A DNA stretch of 64,000 nucleotides from Streptomyces sp. TLI_235 (GTDB lineage: Bacteria > Actinomycetota > Actinomycetes > Streptomycetales > Streptomycetaceae), in the NCBI GenBank assembly GCA_002300355.1, contig NSGV01000001.1:3782001-3846000 (forward strand), in the 5' to 3' direction. Positions 33,634-42,230 of the stretch are shown one piece after another. The translations under genes were made by a program, and so were the position numbers. The stretch's first letter is position 1, and the number at the start of each line of letters is the position of its first letter. The notes beneath the pieces are model-generated. The model was not told the origin of the DNA and ran no database searches. It was given only the letters and a program-made list of their open reading frames with translations.

Positions 33634-34080
33634 ATGAAGATCATCCTCACTCACGAGGTCCCCGGCCTCGGCAGCGCCGGCGAGATCGTCGAGGTCAAGG
33701 ACGGCTACGCCCGCAACTACCTGGTCCCGCGTGGCTTCGCCATCCGCTGGACCAAGGGCGGCCAGAAGGACGTCGACGCCATCCGTCGCGCCCGCAAGAT
33801 CCACGAGATCCAGACCCTCGAGGCGGCCAACGAGATCAAGGCCAAGCTCGAGGGCCTGCAGGTCAAGCTGTCCGTTCGCTCCGGCGACGCCGGCCGCCTG
33901 TTCGGCTCGGTGACCCAGGCCGACGTCGTCGACGCCATCAAGGCGGCCGACGGCCCGTCCGTGGACAAGCGCGCCGTGGCGATCGCCTCGCCGATCAAGA
34001 CCCTGGGCACCCACAAGGTCTCGGTCAAGCTGCACTCCGACGTGCAGGCCAACCTCGACGTCAACGTCGTGGCCGCCTGA
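33634..34080 (+). CDS. rplI: 50S ribosomal protein L9
   Basis: A 148-residue protein from ATG 33634 with GAGAGGGTG upstream. It begins [22 protein letters not shown], the L9 N-domain, and includes [10 protein letters not shown] near residue 25. A long connecting helix follows at about 40-75 and a C-terminal domain at about 80-148. L9 binds 23S rRNA domain V and guards against frameshifting. It is the last gene of the rpsF operon and is followed by a perfect 18-bp terminator. Confidence 0.98.
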   Translation: MKIILTHEVPGLGSAGEIVEVKDGYARNYLVPRGFAIRWTKGGQKDVDAIRRARKIHEIQTLEAANEIKAKLEGLQVKLSVRSGDAGRLFGSVTQADVVDAIKAADGPSVDKRAVAIASPIKTLGTHKVSVKLHSDVQANLDVNVVAA

Positions 34081-34096
34081 GCGCTCCGGTAGCAGT

Positions 34097-34136
34097 CCGA
34101 GGGCCGGCCTCCCCGTCCGGGGAGGCCGGCCCTCGG
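34097..34136. terminator. 18-bp perfect bidirectional hairpin terminator
   Basis: Bases 34097-34114 pair with 34119-34136 around a 4-base loop. It separates the convergent rplI and MATE transporter genes. Confidence 0.9.
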
Positions 34137-34159
34137 TCGTTCCGGCGGTGCGGCCCGGC

Positions 34160-35485
34160 TCAGGCGCGGACCGCCCCGGTCACCAGCCAGTGCCCGCTGC
34201 GCACCCGGAACACCAGGAATGCCGCCCGGGTCAGCATGAAGAGGTTCATCGCCCACCAGAGCGCGGTCAGTCCGCCGCCGAGACCGGGCACCGCGAGCGC
34301 CGCCGGGGCGAACACCACCAGGGTGCCGAGCATCGCCGCGGCCAGGTAGCCGCCGTCGCCGGCGCCCATCAGCACTCCGTCCAGGACGAAGACCAGGCCG
34401 CCCACCGGCTGGGTCAGCGCGGCCAGCAGCAGTGCGGTGGAGAGCTGCGTCTGCACGGCCGGGTCGGCGGTGAACAGCGGCACGTACAGCGGCCGGGCCA
34501 GCACGATCAGCAGGCCGAGCAGCACCCCGGCGCCTATACCCCACTCGACCATCCGGCGGGTGGCCGCCCGGGTGCCCTGGACGTCCCCGGCGCCCAGGTG
34601 GCGGCCGATGATCGCCTGGCCGGCGATCGCGATCGCGTCCAGGGCGAAGGCGACGAAGACCCAGATGGTCATGGTGATCTGGTGGGCGGCGATCTCGGCG
34701 TCGCCCAGGGTGGCGGCCACCGCGGTGGCGATCAGCAGCACGGCCCGCAGGCTCAGGGTCCGGACCAGCAGCGGCCCGCCCGCCCGGGCGCAGGACCGGA
34801 TACCGGCCGGGTCGGGGCGCAGGCCCGCGCCCTCCCGCCGGGCGCCGCGGACCACGACGACCAGGTAGCCGGCGGCCATCGCGTTCTGGGCCAGCACGGT
34901 GCCCCAGGCGGAGCCGGCGACGCCCAGCCCGGCGCCGTACACCAGGCCGAGGTTGAGCGCGGCGTTGGCCGCGAAGCCGGCCACCGCGACCAGCAGCGGG
35001 GTACGGGTGTCCTGCAGACCGCGCAGGACACCGGTGGCGGCCAGCACCACCAGCATCGCCGGGATGCCGAGGGCGCTGATCCGCAGGTAGGTGACGGCGT
35101 ACGGGGCGGCGGTGGGGGAGGCGCCGAGCAGGTCGGCCGCCTGCGGGGCCAGCGCGAGGCTGAGTACCACCAGGCCGGCCGAGAGCAGCAGGGCCAGCCA
35201 GATGCCGTCCACGCCCTGCTGGACCGCGGCCCGGCGGTCGCCGGCGCCGATCCTGCGGGCGACCGCGGCGGTGGTGGCGTAGGCGAGGAAGACGAAGGCG
35301 CCGATGACGGTGGTGAGGACGGCTGAGGCGATGCCGAGGCCGGCCAGTTGGGCGGTGCCCAGGTGGCCGACGATCGCGGAGTCGGCCATCAGGAAGAGCG
35401 GCTCGGCGACCAGCGCGCCGAAGGCCGGTACGGCGAGCGCGAGGATCTCGCGGTCGTGGCTGCGGCGCGCGGGCGAGGAGGTCAT
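34160..35485 (-). CDS. MATE-family efflux transporter
   Basis: A 441-residue protein from ATG 35485; ATGs at 35503 and further upstream are possible but none has a ribosome binding site. About 12 hydrophobic segments are visible. MATE hallmarks include A-L-A-V-P-A-F-G-A-L-V-A-E-P-L-F in helix 1, D-S-A-I-V-G-H-L-G near residue 35 and D-A-I-A-I-A-G-Q-A in the second half, resembling the DinF-like group. Substrate unknown (drugs or metabolites by Na+ or H+ antiport). The gene is the usual neighbour of dnaB in streptomycetes. An inverted repeat at 35510-35540 may be its operator. Confidence 0.88.
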   Translation of the reverse strand: MTSSPARRSHDREILALAVPAFGALVAEPLFLMADSAIVGHLGTAQLAGLGIASAVLTTVIGAFVFLAYATTAAVARRIGAGDRRAAVQQGVDGIWLALLLSAGLVVLSLALAPQAADLLGASPTAAPYAVTYLRISALGIPAMLVVLAATGVLRGLQDTRTPLLVAVAGFAANAALNLGLVYGAGLGVAGSAWGTVLAQNAMAAGYLVVVVRGARREGAGLRPDPAGIRSCARAGGPLLVRTLSLRAVLLIATAVAATLGDAEIAAHQITMTIWVFVAFALDAIAIAGQAIIGRHLGAGDVQGTRAATRRMVEWGIGAGVLLGLLIVLARPLYVPLFTADPAVQTQLSTALLLAALTQPVGGLVFVLDGVLMGAGDGGYLAAAMLGTLVVFAPAALAVPGLGGGLTALWWAMNLFMLTRAAFLVFRVRSGHWLVTGAVRA

Positions 35486-35499
35486 GCGGGCCAGCCTAC

Positions 35500-35771
35500 T
35501 CATCCACAGGTAAGTGGTGAATGGGATATGCATCACTTACTCGAAATCTTGATCGAGGTCCGGTGGAGGCAGATGCCCACTGCCTGCTCGGTGGACGGGC
35601 GGCCGTGTGAACTTTTTCTCATGCACAGCCGATCGAGGAAGTAATAGCAGGTCACCGGGTTGACGGTGGATGGATGGTGTGGTTATCCACAGAGCTATCC
35701 ACAGGGTTGTGCACAGGTTTCGGGCACTTCTCCACAGGTGCCGTCCCGTCGTCCACACCCCCTGTGGATAA
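35500..35771. promoter_or_regulatory. Cluster of DnaA-box-like sites upstream of dnaB
   Basis: Seven 9-mers match the DnaA box TTRTCCACA with zero to two mismatches: TCATCCACA 35500-35508, TTATCCACA 35683-35691 (perfect), CTATCCACA 35695-35703, TTGTGCACA 35707-35715, TTCTCCACA 35728-35736, TCGTCCACA 35749-35757, and TGTGGATAA 35763-35771 (perfect, opposite strand). Six fall within 89 bases. Such density in a GC-rich genome is unlikely by chance and marks a candidate DnaA-binding locus outside oriC. Confidence 0.8.
35510..35540. promoter_or_regulatory. Inverted repeat upstream of the MATE gene (candidate operator)
   Basis: GTAAGTG at 35510-35516 is mirrored by CACTTAC at 35534-35540 with 17 bases between them. 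It lies 25 bases upstream of the MATE start in an A/T-rich context, where a MarR- or TetR-type repressor could act. No local regulator gene is present to pair it with. Confidence 0.4.
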
Positions 35772-35972
35772 CCGTCTTGGCCGAAGGGCCCCCGGCGCCG
35801 TAGCGTGGGGCGCCGACCTCCCCCTTTCCTGCGCCCGCTCCGGGCCGGCCGGGACCGCCCGTACGACACCTGCGGCCCGGCGGGGGAACTGTCGGCCGGT
35901 TGGCGTATGAAGGAGGATGCGTCATCGGCAAGGCCCGCTCCACTCGCACGACTCGCTGAACGGGGAACACGC

Positions 35973-37580
35973 GTGACCGGCCCCCAGTACGACGACCACG
36001 ACGTTCCCCCGCCGCCGGAGGACGACTGGCAGCCGTCCGACGACGCTTTCGGTCCAGGCTCCTTCCCCAGCACCCCCAGCGACCGCCTGCCGGTCTCCCG
36101 GGGCCGCGACGGTGGCGGCGGCGGCCGGGACGGTGGCCGGGAAGGCGGCCGGGGCTCCTTCCAGCGCGGCGGCGGCGACGGCTCCCGGCGCGACGACCGC
36201 GGCCGGCGGGACGGCGGGGCGGACGACGACCGGCTCGCCACCTCCGACGGCTTCGAGCGCGTCCCCCCGCAGGACCTCGCCGCGGAGCAGTCCGTCCTCG
36301 GCGGCATGCTGCTCTCCAAGGACGCCATCGCCGACGTCGTCGAGGTGCTCAAGCCGGCCGACTACTACCGGCCCGCCCACGAGCTCATCCACGGCGCGAT
36401 CCTCGACCTGTACGCGCGCGGCGAGCCTGCCGACCCGATCACCGTCGCGGGCGAGCTGACCAAGCGCGGCGAGCTCGCCCGGGTCGGCGGCCCCGGCTAC
36501 CTGCACACCCTGGTCAACTCCGTCCCGACCGCGGCCAACGCCGAGTACTACGCGGAGATCGTCCACGAGCGGGCCGTCCTCAGACGCCTGGTCGAGGCCG
36601 GCACCCGGATCGCCGGCATGGGCTACGCCGCCGAGGGCGACGTGGACGAGATCGTGAACGCCGCCCAGGCCGAGATCTACGCCGTCACCGAGCAGCGCAC
36701 CAACGAGGACTACGCCCCGCTCGCCGACATCATGGAGGGCGCCCTCGACGAGATCGAGGCGATCGGCTCGCGGGCCGGCCAGATGAACGGCGTGCCCACC
36801 GGTTTCGCCGACTTCGACCAGCTGACCAACGGCCTCCACCCCGGTCAGATGATCGTCATCGCCGCCCGTCCCGCGATGGGCAAGTCCACCCTGGCGCTCG
36901 ACTTCGCCCGGGCCGCGTCCATCCACAACAACCTGCCCAGCGTGATCTTCTCGCTCGAAATGGGGCGCAACGAGATCGCCATGCGCCTGCTGTCCGCCGA
37001 GGCCCGGGTGGCGCTGCACCACATGCGCTCCGGCAACATGACGGACGACGACTGGACGCGGGTCGCCCGCCGGATGCCCGACGTCACCAACGCGCCGCTC
37101 TACATCGACGACTCGCCGAACCTGTCGATGATGGAGATCCGCGCCAAGTGCCGCCGGCTCAAGCAGCGCAACGACCTCCGCCTGGTCGTCATCGACTACC
37201 TCCAGCTGATGCAGTCCGGCGGCTCGCGCCGGGCCGAGAGCCGTCAGCAGGAGGTCTCCGACATGTCCCGTAACCTCAAGCTGCTCGCCAAGGAGCTCGA
37301 GGTCCCGGTCATCGCGCTCAGCCAGCTGAACCGAGGCCCCGAGCAGCGCACCGACAAGAAGCCGATGGTCTCCGACCTGCGAGAGTCCGGCTCCATCGAG
37401 CAGGACGCCGACATGGTCATCCTGCTGCACCGCGAGGACGCCTACGAGAAGGAGTCCCCGCGCGCCGGCGAGGCCGACCTCATCGTCGCCAAGCACCGAA
37501 ACGGCCCGACCGCCACCATCACCGTCGCCTTCCAGGGCCACTACTCGCGCTTCGTCGACATGACCCGCGACATGGGCTGA
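35973..37580 (+). CDS. dnaB: Replicative DNA helicase DnaB
   Basis: A 535-residue protein from GTG 35973 with GGGGAA upstream. The first ~90 residues are disordered and Gly/Arg/Asp-rich. The DnaB N-domain (E-Q-S-V-L-G-G-M-L-L) starts near residue 107. The RecA-like motor has Walker A A-R-P-A-M-G-K-S-T near residue 300, Walker B V-V-I-D-Y-L-Q-L near 408 and L-S-Q-L-N-R near 447. A hexameric 5'-3' helicase at the fork. No intein is present. The DnaA-box cluster lies just upstream and the rpsF-rplI operon and MATE gene precede it, as in other streptomycetes. Confidence 0.97.
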   Translation: MTGPQYDDHDVPPPPEDDWQPSDDAFGPGSFPSTPSDRLPVSRGRDGGGGGRDGGREGGRGSFQRGGGDGSRRDDRGRRDGGADDDRLATSDGFERVPPQDLAAEQSVLGGMLLSKDAIADVVEVLKPADYYRPAHELIHGAILDLYARGEPADPITVAGELTKRGELARVGGPGYLHTLVNSVPTAANAEYYAEIVHERAVLRRLVEAGTRIAGMGYAAEGDVDEIVNAAQAEIYAVTEQRTNEDYAPLADIMEGALDEIEAIGSRAGQMNGVPTGFADFDQLTNGLHPGQMIVIAARPAMGKSTLALDFARAASIHNNLPSVIFSLEMGRNEIAMRLLSAEARVALHHMRSGNMTDDDWTRVARRMPDVTNAPLYIDDSPNLSMMEIRAKCRRLKQRNDLRLVVIDYLQLMQSGGSRRAESRQQEVSDMSRNLKLLAKELEVPVIALSQLNRGPEQRTDKKPMVSDLRESGSIEQDADMVILLHREDAYEKESPRAGEADLIVAKHRNGPTATITVAFQGHYSRFVDMTRDMG

Positions 37581-37727
37581 GGCGTGTAGGGGCTCAAAAA
37601 GCCTTGGCAGAATCTCACGACAGTCGGCAGATGGATGGCAGAAATGCCACTGCCATGAGACCTGCAGTTCAGGGCTTCACCCGTTTGGGTGGCTCGGGCG
37701 GTAGTCCGGGTCACCCAGGACGGGCGC

Positions 37728-38291
37728 TCAGCGCCTCGTCTCGTACCTGGTCAGGATCACGCCGCAGGGAAACGTCCGCGTCTCCACAAGGTTCAGGTTC
37801 ACCCAGTTGTCCAGCGCGGTGAAGAACGGCGTGCCGCCGCCCACCAGGACCGGCGCGGTGGCCAGCACGTACTCGTCGATCAGCCCGGCCCGCGTGGCCG
37901 CCCCGGCGAGCGTCGCGCCGCCGATGTCCATCGGGCCGCCGTCCTCGGCCTTGAGCCGGGTGATCTCGGCGACCGCGTCGCCGGTGACCAGGCGGGTGTT
38001 CCAGTCGACCTCGTCGATCGTCGAGGAGAACACCACCTTCGACATGTCCCGCCAGCGGCGCGCGAACTCGATCTCCGCCGGGGTGGCGTCGGGCTGCTGG
38101 TCGCCGGTCGGCCAGTAGGAGCTCATCGTCTGCCACAGCTTGCGCCCGTACAGCGACAGGTCGGTCGCCTGCAACTGGTCGGACCAGAACTGGAACAGCT
38201 CGTCGCTCGGCACGCTCCAGGCGATGTCGTCGCCGGGCGCGGCGGTGTAGCCGTCCAGGGTCAGGTTCATGCCGTAGATCAGTTTCCGCAT
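37728..38291 (-). CDS. RibD C-terminal/DHFR-fold reductase
   Basis: A 187-residue protein from ATG 38291 with GGAAGG upstream. The family opening M-R-K-L-I-Y-G-M-N-L-T-L-D-G-Y is present, as are S-L-Y-G-R-K-L-W near residue 60 and I-G-G-A-T-L-A near 137, the NADPH-binding edge. Stand-alone DHFR/RibD-C proteins of this type are common in actinomycetes and reduce unidentified substrates. The right neighbour, the HD protein, is divergent. The 147-base spacer to dnaB holds no clear terminator. The gene marks the beginning of a region with less conserved content. Confidence 0.83.
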   Translation of the reverse strand: MRKLIYGMNLTLDGYTAAPGDDIAWSVPSDELFQFWSDQLQATDLSLYGRKLWQTMSSYWPTGDQQPDATPAEIEFARRWRDMSKVVFSSTIDEVDWNTRLVTGDAVAEITRLKAEDGGPMDIGGATLAGAATRAGLIDEYVLATAPVLVGGGTPFFTALDNWVNLNLVETRTFPCGVILTRYETRR

Positions 38292-38490
38292 GGCGCCAGC
38301 CTTCCGTGAGTCGGTCTCACGCGTACAGACTGGCACGGCGAGGGAGACTCATCGGTGCGCGATCTGAGCTCACATGTGTGGCTCAGCCGTAGACTCATCG
38401 TTCCGCCGAGGAAATGGCATCGATCTGAGACTGATCTTGGGTGACATCGCGGTGGGACAACAGAGAACCAGCAGGTCACAGAAGATCGAC

Positions 38491-39114
38491 ATGTCATCGG
38501 CGGCGAGACCCTGCAAGGCGGGCGCCGTGGACGTGCTCGCGATCGCCCTGGACGACTGCCGGGAACCGGCGCTGCGGCCGCTGCCAGCGGAGGCCGCCGA
38601 GCTGCTGGCGGCGCTCGGTGCGCCGCCCCGCCTGGTGGCGCACCTGCGGGCCGTGCACGAGGTCGCCGGTCAGCTGGTGGACTGGGTGGCGGCGCGCTGT
38701 CCCGGGCTCGAACTCGACCGGGAGGCCGTGCTGTTCGGCACGGCCACGCACGACATCGGCAAGGTCCGGCACCCGGCCGAGCTCTCCGGCCCCGGCTCGG
38801 AGCACGAGGCGGCGGGGCAGGAGCTCCTGCTGGCGCACGGGGTGCCCGAGCGCCTGGCCCGGTTCGCCGCGGGCCACGCCGACTGGGAGGCCCCGGGCAC
38901 CCGGATCGAGGACCTTCTGGTGAGCCTCGCCGACAAGGCATGGAAGAACAGGCGCGTGCCGGGCCTGGAGGACCTCGTCGTGGCCGAGCTGTGCGCGGCC
39001 GCCGGCCTCCCGGCCTGGGAGCAGTTCCTGGCCCTCGACGAGATCCTCACCGGGATCGGCGACGGCGCCGAGGCCCGGCTCGCCTACCAGGCCGCCCACC
39101 CGCTCGGCGGGTGA
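38491..39114 (+). CDS. HD-domain phosphohydrolase-like protein
   Basis: A 207-residue protein from ATG 38491; starts at ATG 38374 and GTG 38527 are possible and no strong ribosome binding site decides. H-L-R-A-V-H-E-V-A near residues 50-58 and T-A-T-H-D-I-G-K at about 84-91 give the H...HD metal-binding pattern of HD phosphohydrolases, with an H-E-A-A-G-Q-E-L-L-L-A-H-G segment and A-G-H-A-D-W following. The final conserved Asp may be D in S-L-A-D-K-A-W. Likely a phosphatase or phosphodiesterase for nucleotides or a small phosphate ester; substrate unknown. It ends about 100 bases before the first secreted paralogue. Confidence 0.72.
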   Translation: MSSAARPCKAGAVDVLAIALDDCREPALRPLPAEAAELLAALGAPPRLVAHLRAVHEVAGQLVDWVAARCPGLELDREAVLFGTATHDIGKVRHPAELSGPGSEHEAAGQELLLAHGVPERLARFAAGHADWEAPGTRIEDLLVSLADKAWKNRRVPGLEDLVVAELCAAAGLPAWEQFLALDEILTGIGDGAEARLAYQAAHPLGG

Positions 39115-39120
39115 GGTGCG

Positions 39121-39183
39121 GTCCGGTGGCCGAAAGCGGCTGTTCGTAGGCGCAACCAACCACTACTCTGAGCGCGTTTTGCC
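39121..39183 (+). promoter_or_regulatory. Promoter element of secreted paralogue A (shared with paralogue B)
   Basis: Blocks identical or nearly so to the region before paralogue B: GTCCGGTGGCCG at 39121-39132, CTGTTCGTAGGCGCA at 39140-39154 and CTACTCTG-N-GCGCGTTT at about 39163-39179. TACTCT fits a -10 and GTTCGT a -35 at 16-base spacing. The coding start follows 30-50 bases later. Confidence 0.55.
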
Positions 39184-39213
39184 ATGATCACCCTTTTATC
39201 GGACGGAGGGTCG

Positions 39214-41970
39214 GTGTCTCACCGCCGCCTCATGGCGACGGCCGCGGTACTTGCGGCCGGAGTCGCCCTCATCCCGGGTCCGGCACGCGCCGCCGACTCC
39301 TCCCGGGCCCTCAACGGTTCGGCGGCCACAGGCGGTTCGGCCCCCGTCGGCGCCGGCAACCCCGCCTTCAGGACTTTCAGCAGCCCCGCCTCCAAGGCCG
39401 TCCCGGCCCAGCGCGCGGCGCTGCCCGGGCAGGGAGAGCTCAAGCCGCGGAACACCACCGCCGGCAGGACCGTCTTCGTGGACACGTACTGCTACCGGAC
39501 GGACGGCGACGGCACCGAGGCCAACCCCTACTGCGACCTCCAGAAGGCGGTCGACGCGGCGGTGGCCGGCGACACGATCAAGATCGGCGGGGAGCCCGGC
39601 TCCATCGTGGAGGACACCACCGTCGTCCGGACCTCGGGCATCTCGCTGGTCGGCGTCGGGAGTTCGGCCTGGCTGTTCCCGTACTCCGGCAACGCGGGCA
39701 AGCCCGCCCTGGTGCTCGACGGGGTCTCGAACGTCACCGTCAGCAACCTGATGCTGCAGACGAGCAACGGCGGCACCGCCGTCGAGATCAAGAACTCGTC
39801 CGACATCACCCTGGACTCCAGCTACGTCGCGGCCAACGGCGGCGGCACCTCCGTCGCGATCGACGGCTCCTCCCACGATGTGACGGTCAGCCGGACGTAC
39901 CTGCACACCGGTAACTGGTCGGCGACCGGCTCGGGCGTCAGTGTCGCCGAGGGGGCGAAGGCGATCACCCTGGCCGGCGACATCCTGGCCGCCTCCGGTA
40001 TCCGGGCCACCGGAGTGGCCGGGCTGAACGTCGCCAACAACACCGTCCAGCGCGGCTGCACCCCGGCGCTGGCGGTCGACGGCGCCTCGACCGGCGTGTT
40101 CGTCGAGAACAACCTCTTCGAGGACGCCAACGCGGTGACCGACGCCGCCATGGGCGGCCACAAGGCGGCGTGCCTCGCGGGCGGCAGGGGCTGGGCGCCC
40201 GACGTGGCGGTGTCGGCGGAGTCGGCCCCGGGCACCACCGCGGACTACAACGCCTTCTACATCGACGGCGCCAACGCGACCGCGCCCTACGGCTGGTCGG
40301 GCACCACCTACGGCACCCTCGACGCGTTCCGGGCCGGCGTCGCAGGCCAGGGCGGGCACGACCTCGTCGACCCGAAGAAGCCCGACGAGCACGAGATCCG
40401 CTTCTTCTCGATCGCCAAGGTCGACTACCTGCTGCAGAACGGTTCGGCTTCGATCGGAACGGCGAACCCCGCCGCACCCGGCCGTCCGAGCTCCGACTTC
40501 TTCGGCGCGACGCCGTTCAACAGCCGGGGCGCCGTGCAGCCCACCAACCCGGGCCTGTCGCTCGGCCTGACGGCCGAGCAGATCTCCGGCCACGCCGTCC
40601 GGCTGACCGTCGACTCGAAGTCGGCCGGCCCGGAGGGCCGCCTGGACGTCTACTGGGGCGACGGCCGTGGCGACCACGTCGGCACGCCGGTGGACGGCAC
40701 ATACCCCGTGACCCACACGTACGAGAAGATCGGCTCGTACACCGTCCAGGCCTACCTGCGTGACAGCAAGGGCAACACCCTCGTCAACACCCTGGCGGTG
40801 GTGACGGCCGGCTCGGACTACACCGCGTACGGCCCGACCCGCGTCCTCGACACCCGCGAGGGCGTCGGGGCCTCCCGGCGGAAGGTCGGCCCGTTCGGCA
40901 CCGTCCACCTCAAGGTCGGCGGGAACGAGGGCATCCCGCAGGACGCCACGGCGGTGGTCATGAACCTCACGGTCACCTCACCGACCGCACCGGGCTTCAT
41001 CACGGCGTACCCGTACGGCGGCGGCCGCCCGACCACCTCGAACGTCAACTACGTGGCCGGCCAGACCGTGCCCAACCTCGCGGTGGTGCCGGTCGGTTCC
41101 GACGGTTACGTGGAGCTGTACAACGGCTCCAACGGCACGGTCGACCTGGTCGCCGACATCGCGGGCTACTTCACCCGGACGGCGGCCGGCGGCTACACCC
41201 CGACCGCGCCGACCCGGCTGGTCGACACCCGCTCCGGCTTCGGTGTCGATCCCGGAAAGCTCTCCGGCAGCAGGTCGTTCGAGGTACGGATCAGCGGAAC
41301 GGCCACGTCCGACGGGTACGTTCCGTACAGCGGTGTGTCCGCGGTGGCCCTCAACGTCACCGTGACGGGCGCCACGGCCGGCGGCTTCCTCACCGCCTAC
41401 CCGAGCGGGCGGCCCACACCGCCCGTCGCGTCCAACCTGAACTACGCGGCGGGGCAGACGATCGCCAACGCCGTCGTCGTCCCGGTCGGCCCGGACGGCA
41501 AGATCCGGATCTACAACGGCAGCCCCGGCGCGGCGGACGTGGTGGTCGACGTGGTCGGCTACTACAGCACGAGCAGCACCGGCACGTACCTCCCGGTGCA
41601 GCCCGAACGCCTCCTCGACACCCGTGCCCGGCAGACCCCCCTGGACCGGGGCGGGTACGTCTACCTGCCGCTCTCGACCGGCGAACCGGGCATCACCGCC
41701 TACACGCTCAACGCCACCGTGACGCGGACGACCGGCAGCGGCTACCTCACCGTGTCACCCGACCCCAACTCGATCGACGCCTACCGGGCGGGCCGGCAGG
41801 TCTGGCCGGCCAAGCCCCTGGTGTCCACCCTGAACTGGGAGCGGGGCCAGACGGTTCCGAACATGGTTCAGGCGGCCGCCGGCGCCAACGGCATCGTCGA
41901 CCTCTGGAACTCCGGCACCGGCACGACCGATCTGGTGGTCGACATCTCCGGCTACTACGACAAGAGCTGA
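39214..41970 (+). CDS. Secreted beta-helix/PKD protein with three repeated C-terminal modules (paralogue A)
   Basis: A 918-residue protein from GTG 39214 with GGAGGG upstream. The signal peptide M-S-H-R-R-L-M-A-T-A-A-V-L ends at about A-R-A/A-D (residue 26). A disordered segment leads to a right-handed parallel beta-helix (about 85-430) with repeating V-x-V-x-N-N/N-T turns; its pectin-lyase-like start Y-C-D-L-Q-K-A-V-D-A-A is near residue 110. A PKD-type domain (V-Y-W-G-D-G, H-T-Y-E-K-I-G-S-Y-T-V) lies at about 470-535. Three ~125-residue modules start near 537, 660 and 791, each opening P-x-R-[VL]-[LV]-D-T-R and ending D-[VI]-x-G-Y-[FY]. No catalytic residues are identifiable. A cell-surface or adhesion/polysaccharide-binding role is inference. 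Confidence 0.75.
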   Translation: MSHRRLMATAAVLAAGVALIPGPARAADSSRALNGSAATGGSAPVGAGNPAFRTFSSPASKAVPAQRAALPGQGELKPRNTTAGRTVFVDTYCYRTDGDGTEANPYCDLQKAVDAAVAGDTIKIGGEPGSIVEDTTVVRTSGISLVGVGSSAWLFPYSGNAGKPALVLDGVSNVTVSNLMLQTSNGGTAVEIKNSSDITLDSSYVAANGGGTSVAIDGSSHDVTVSRTYLHTGNWSATGSGVSVAEGAKAITLAGDILAASGIRATGVAGLNVANNTVQRGCTPALAVDGASTGVFVENNLFEDANAVTDAAMGGHKAACLAGGRGWAPDVAVSAESAPGTTADYNAFYIDGANATAPYGWSGTTYGTLDAFRAGVAGQGGHDLVDPKKPDEHEIRFFSIAKVDYLLQNGSASIGTANPAAPGRPSSDFFGATPFNSRGAVQPTNPGLSLGLTAEQISGHAVRLTVDSKSAGPEGRLDVYWGDGRGDHVGTPVDGTYPVTHTYEKIGSYTVQAYLRDSKGNTLVNTLAVVTAGSDYTAYGPTRVLDTREGVGASRRKVGPFGTVHLKVGGNEGIPQDATAVVMNLTVTSPTAPGFITAYPYGGGRPTTSNVNYVAGQTVPNLAVVPVGSDGYVELYNGSNGTVDLVADIAGYFTRTAAGGYTPTAPTRLVDTRSGFGVDPGKLSGSRSFEVRISGTATSDGYVPYSGVSAVALNVTVTGATAGGFLTAYPSGRPTPPVASNLNYAAGQTIANAVVVPVGPDGKIRIYNGSPGAADVVVDVVGYYSTSSTGTYLPVQPERLLDTRARQTPLDRGGYVYLPLSTGEPGITAYTLNATVTRTTGSGYLTVSPDPNSIDAYRAGRQVWPAKPLVSTLNWERGQTVPNMVQAAAGANGIVDLWNSGTGTTDLVVDISGYYDKS

Positions 41971-41984
41971 CGCTCCGACCGCCG

Positions 41985-42023
41985 GAGGGCCCCGGGATGC
42001 GATCGCCGCCTCCCGGGGCCCTC
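41985..42023 (+). terminator. Hairpin terminator after paralogue A
   Basis: Bases 41986-41997 pair with 42011-42022 around a 13-base loop, 16 bases past the stop. It isolates paralogue A from the paralogue B promoter. Confidence 0.7.
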
Positions 42024-42132
42024 TGCCTTCCACCGGCACGGGACGCGTCGGCGTGGCCGGATCTCGTGGTCGCGCCCGGCTGCGGGGCGAGACCCGCGGG
42101 CCACGGACCGGGACGGAGGTGGTGGGAGGCTC

Positions 42133-42196
42133 AGGTCCGGTGGCCGGAATTCACTGTTCGTAGGCGCAGTTGACCGCTACTCTGTGCGCGTTTGAT
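42133..42196 (+). promoter_or_regulatory. Promoter element of secreted paralogue B
   Basis: GGTCCGGTGGCCG (42133-42145), CTGTTCGTAGGCGCA (42153-42167) and CTACTCTG (42176-42183) followed by GCGCGTTT match the region before paralogue A. The intervening bases differ, so these blocks appear selectively conserved. Confidence 0.55.
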
Positions 42197-42230
42197 CGTG
42201 TGATCATCCTTCCAGTGGACTGGAGTGTCG

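Larger units (their letters stand above)
35486..35972. promoter_or_regulatory. MATE-dnaB divergent intergenic region
   Basis: A 487-base non-coding spacer. From left to right it holds a DnaA-box-like site and an inverted repeat next to the MATE gene, a stretch of about 110 bases that is less GC-rich than its surroundings (about 35530-35660), a dense cluster of DnaA-box-like 9-mers (35683-35771), and about 200 GC-rich bases leading to dnaB. No convincing ORF or tRNA is present. Confidence 0.7.

Noticed and set aside
35683..35771. That the DnaA-box array is oriC itself
   Set aside because: oriC in this family lies between dnaA and dnaN, which is beyond the left edge. This array is only about 90 bases long and next to dnaB, so an accessory DnaA site is the better reading.
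37620..37730. Possible tRNA or att remnant with TGGCAG/CTGCCA repeats after dnaB
   Set aside because: Only a short stem-loop is visible. There is no cloverleaf, no T-loop sequence and no integrase nearby.
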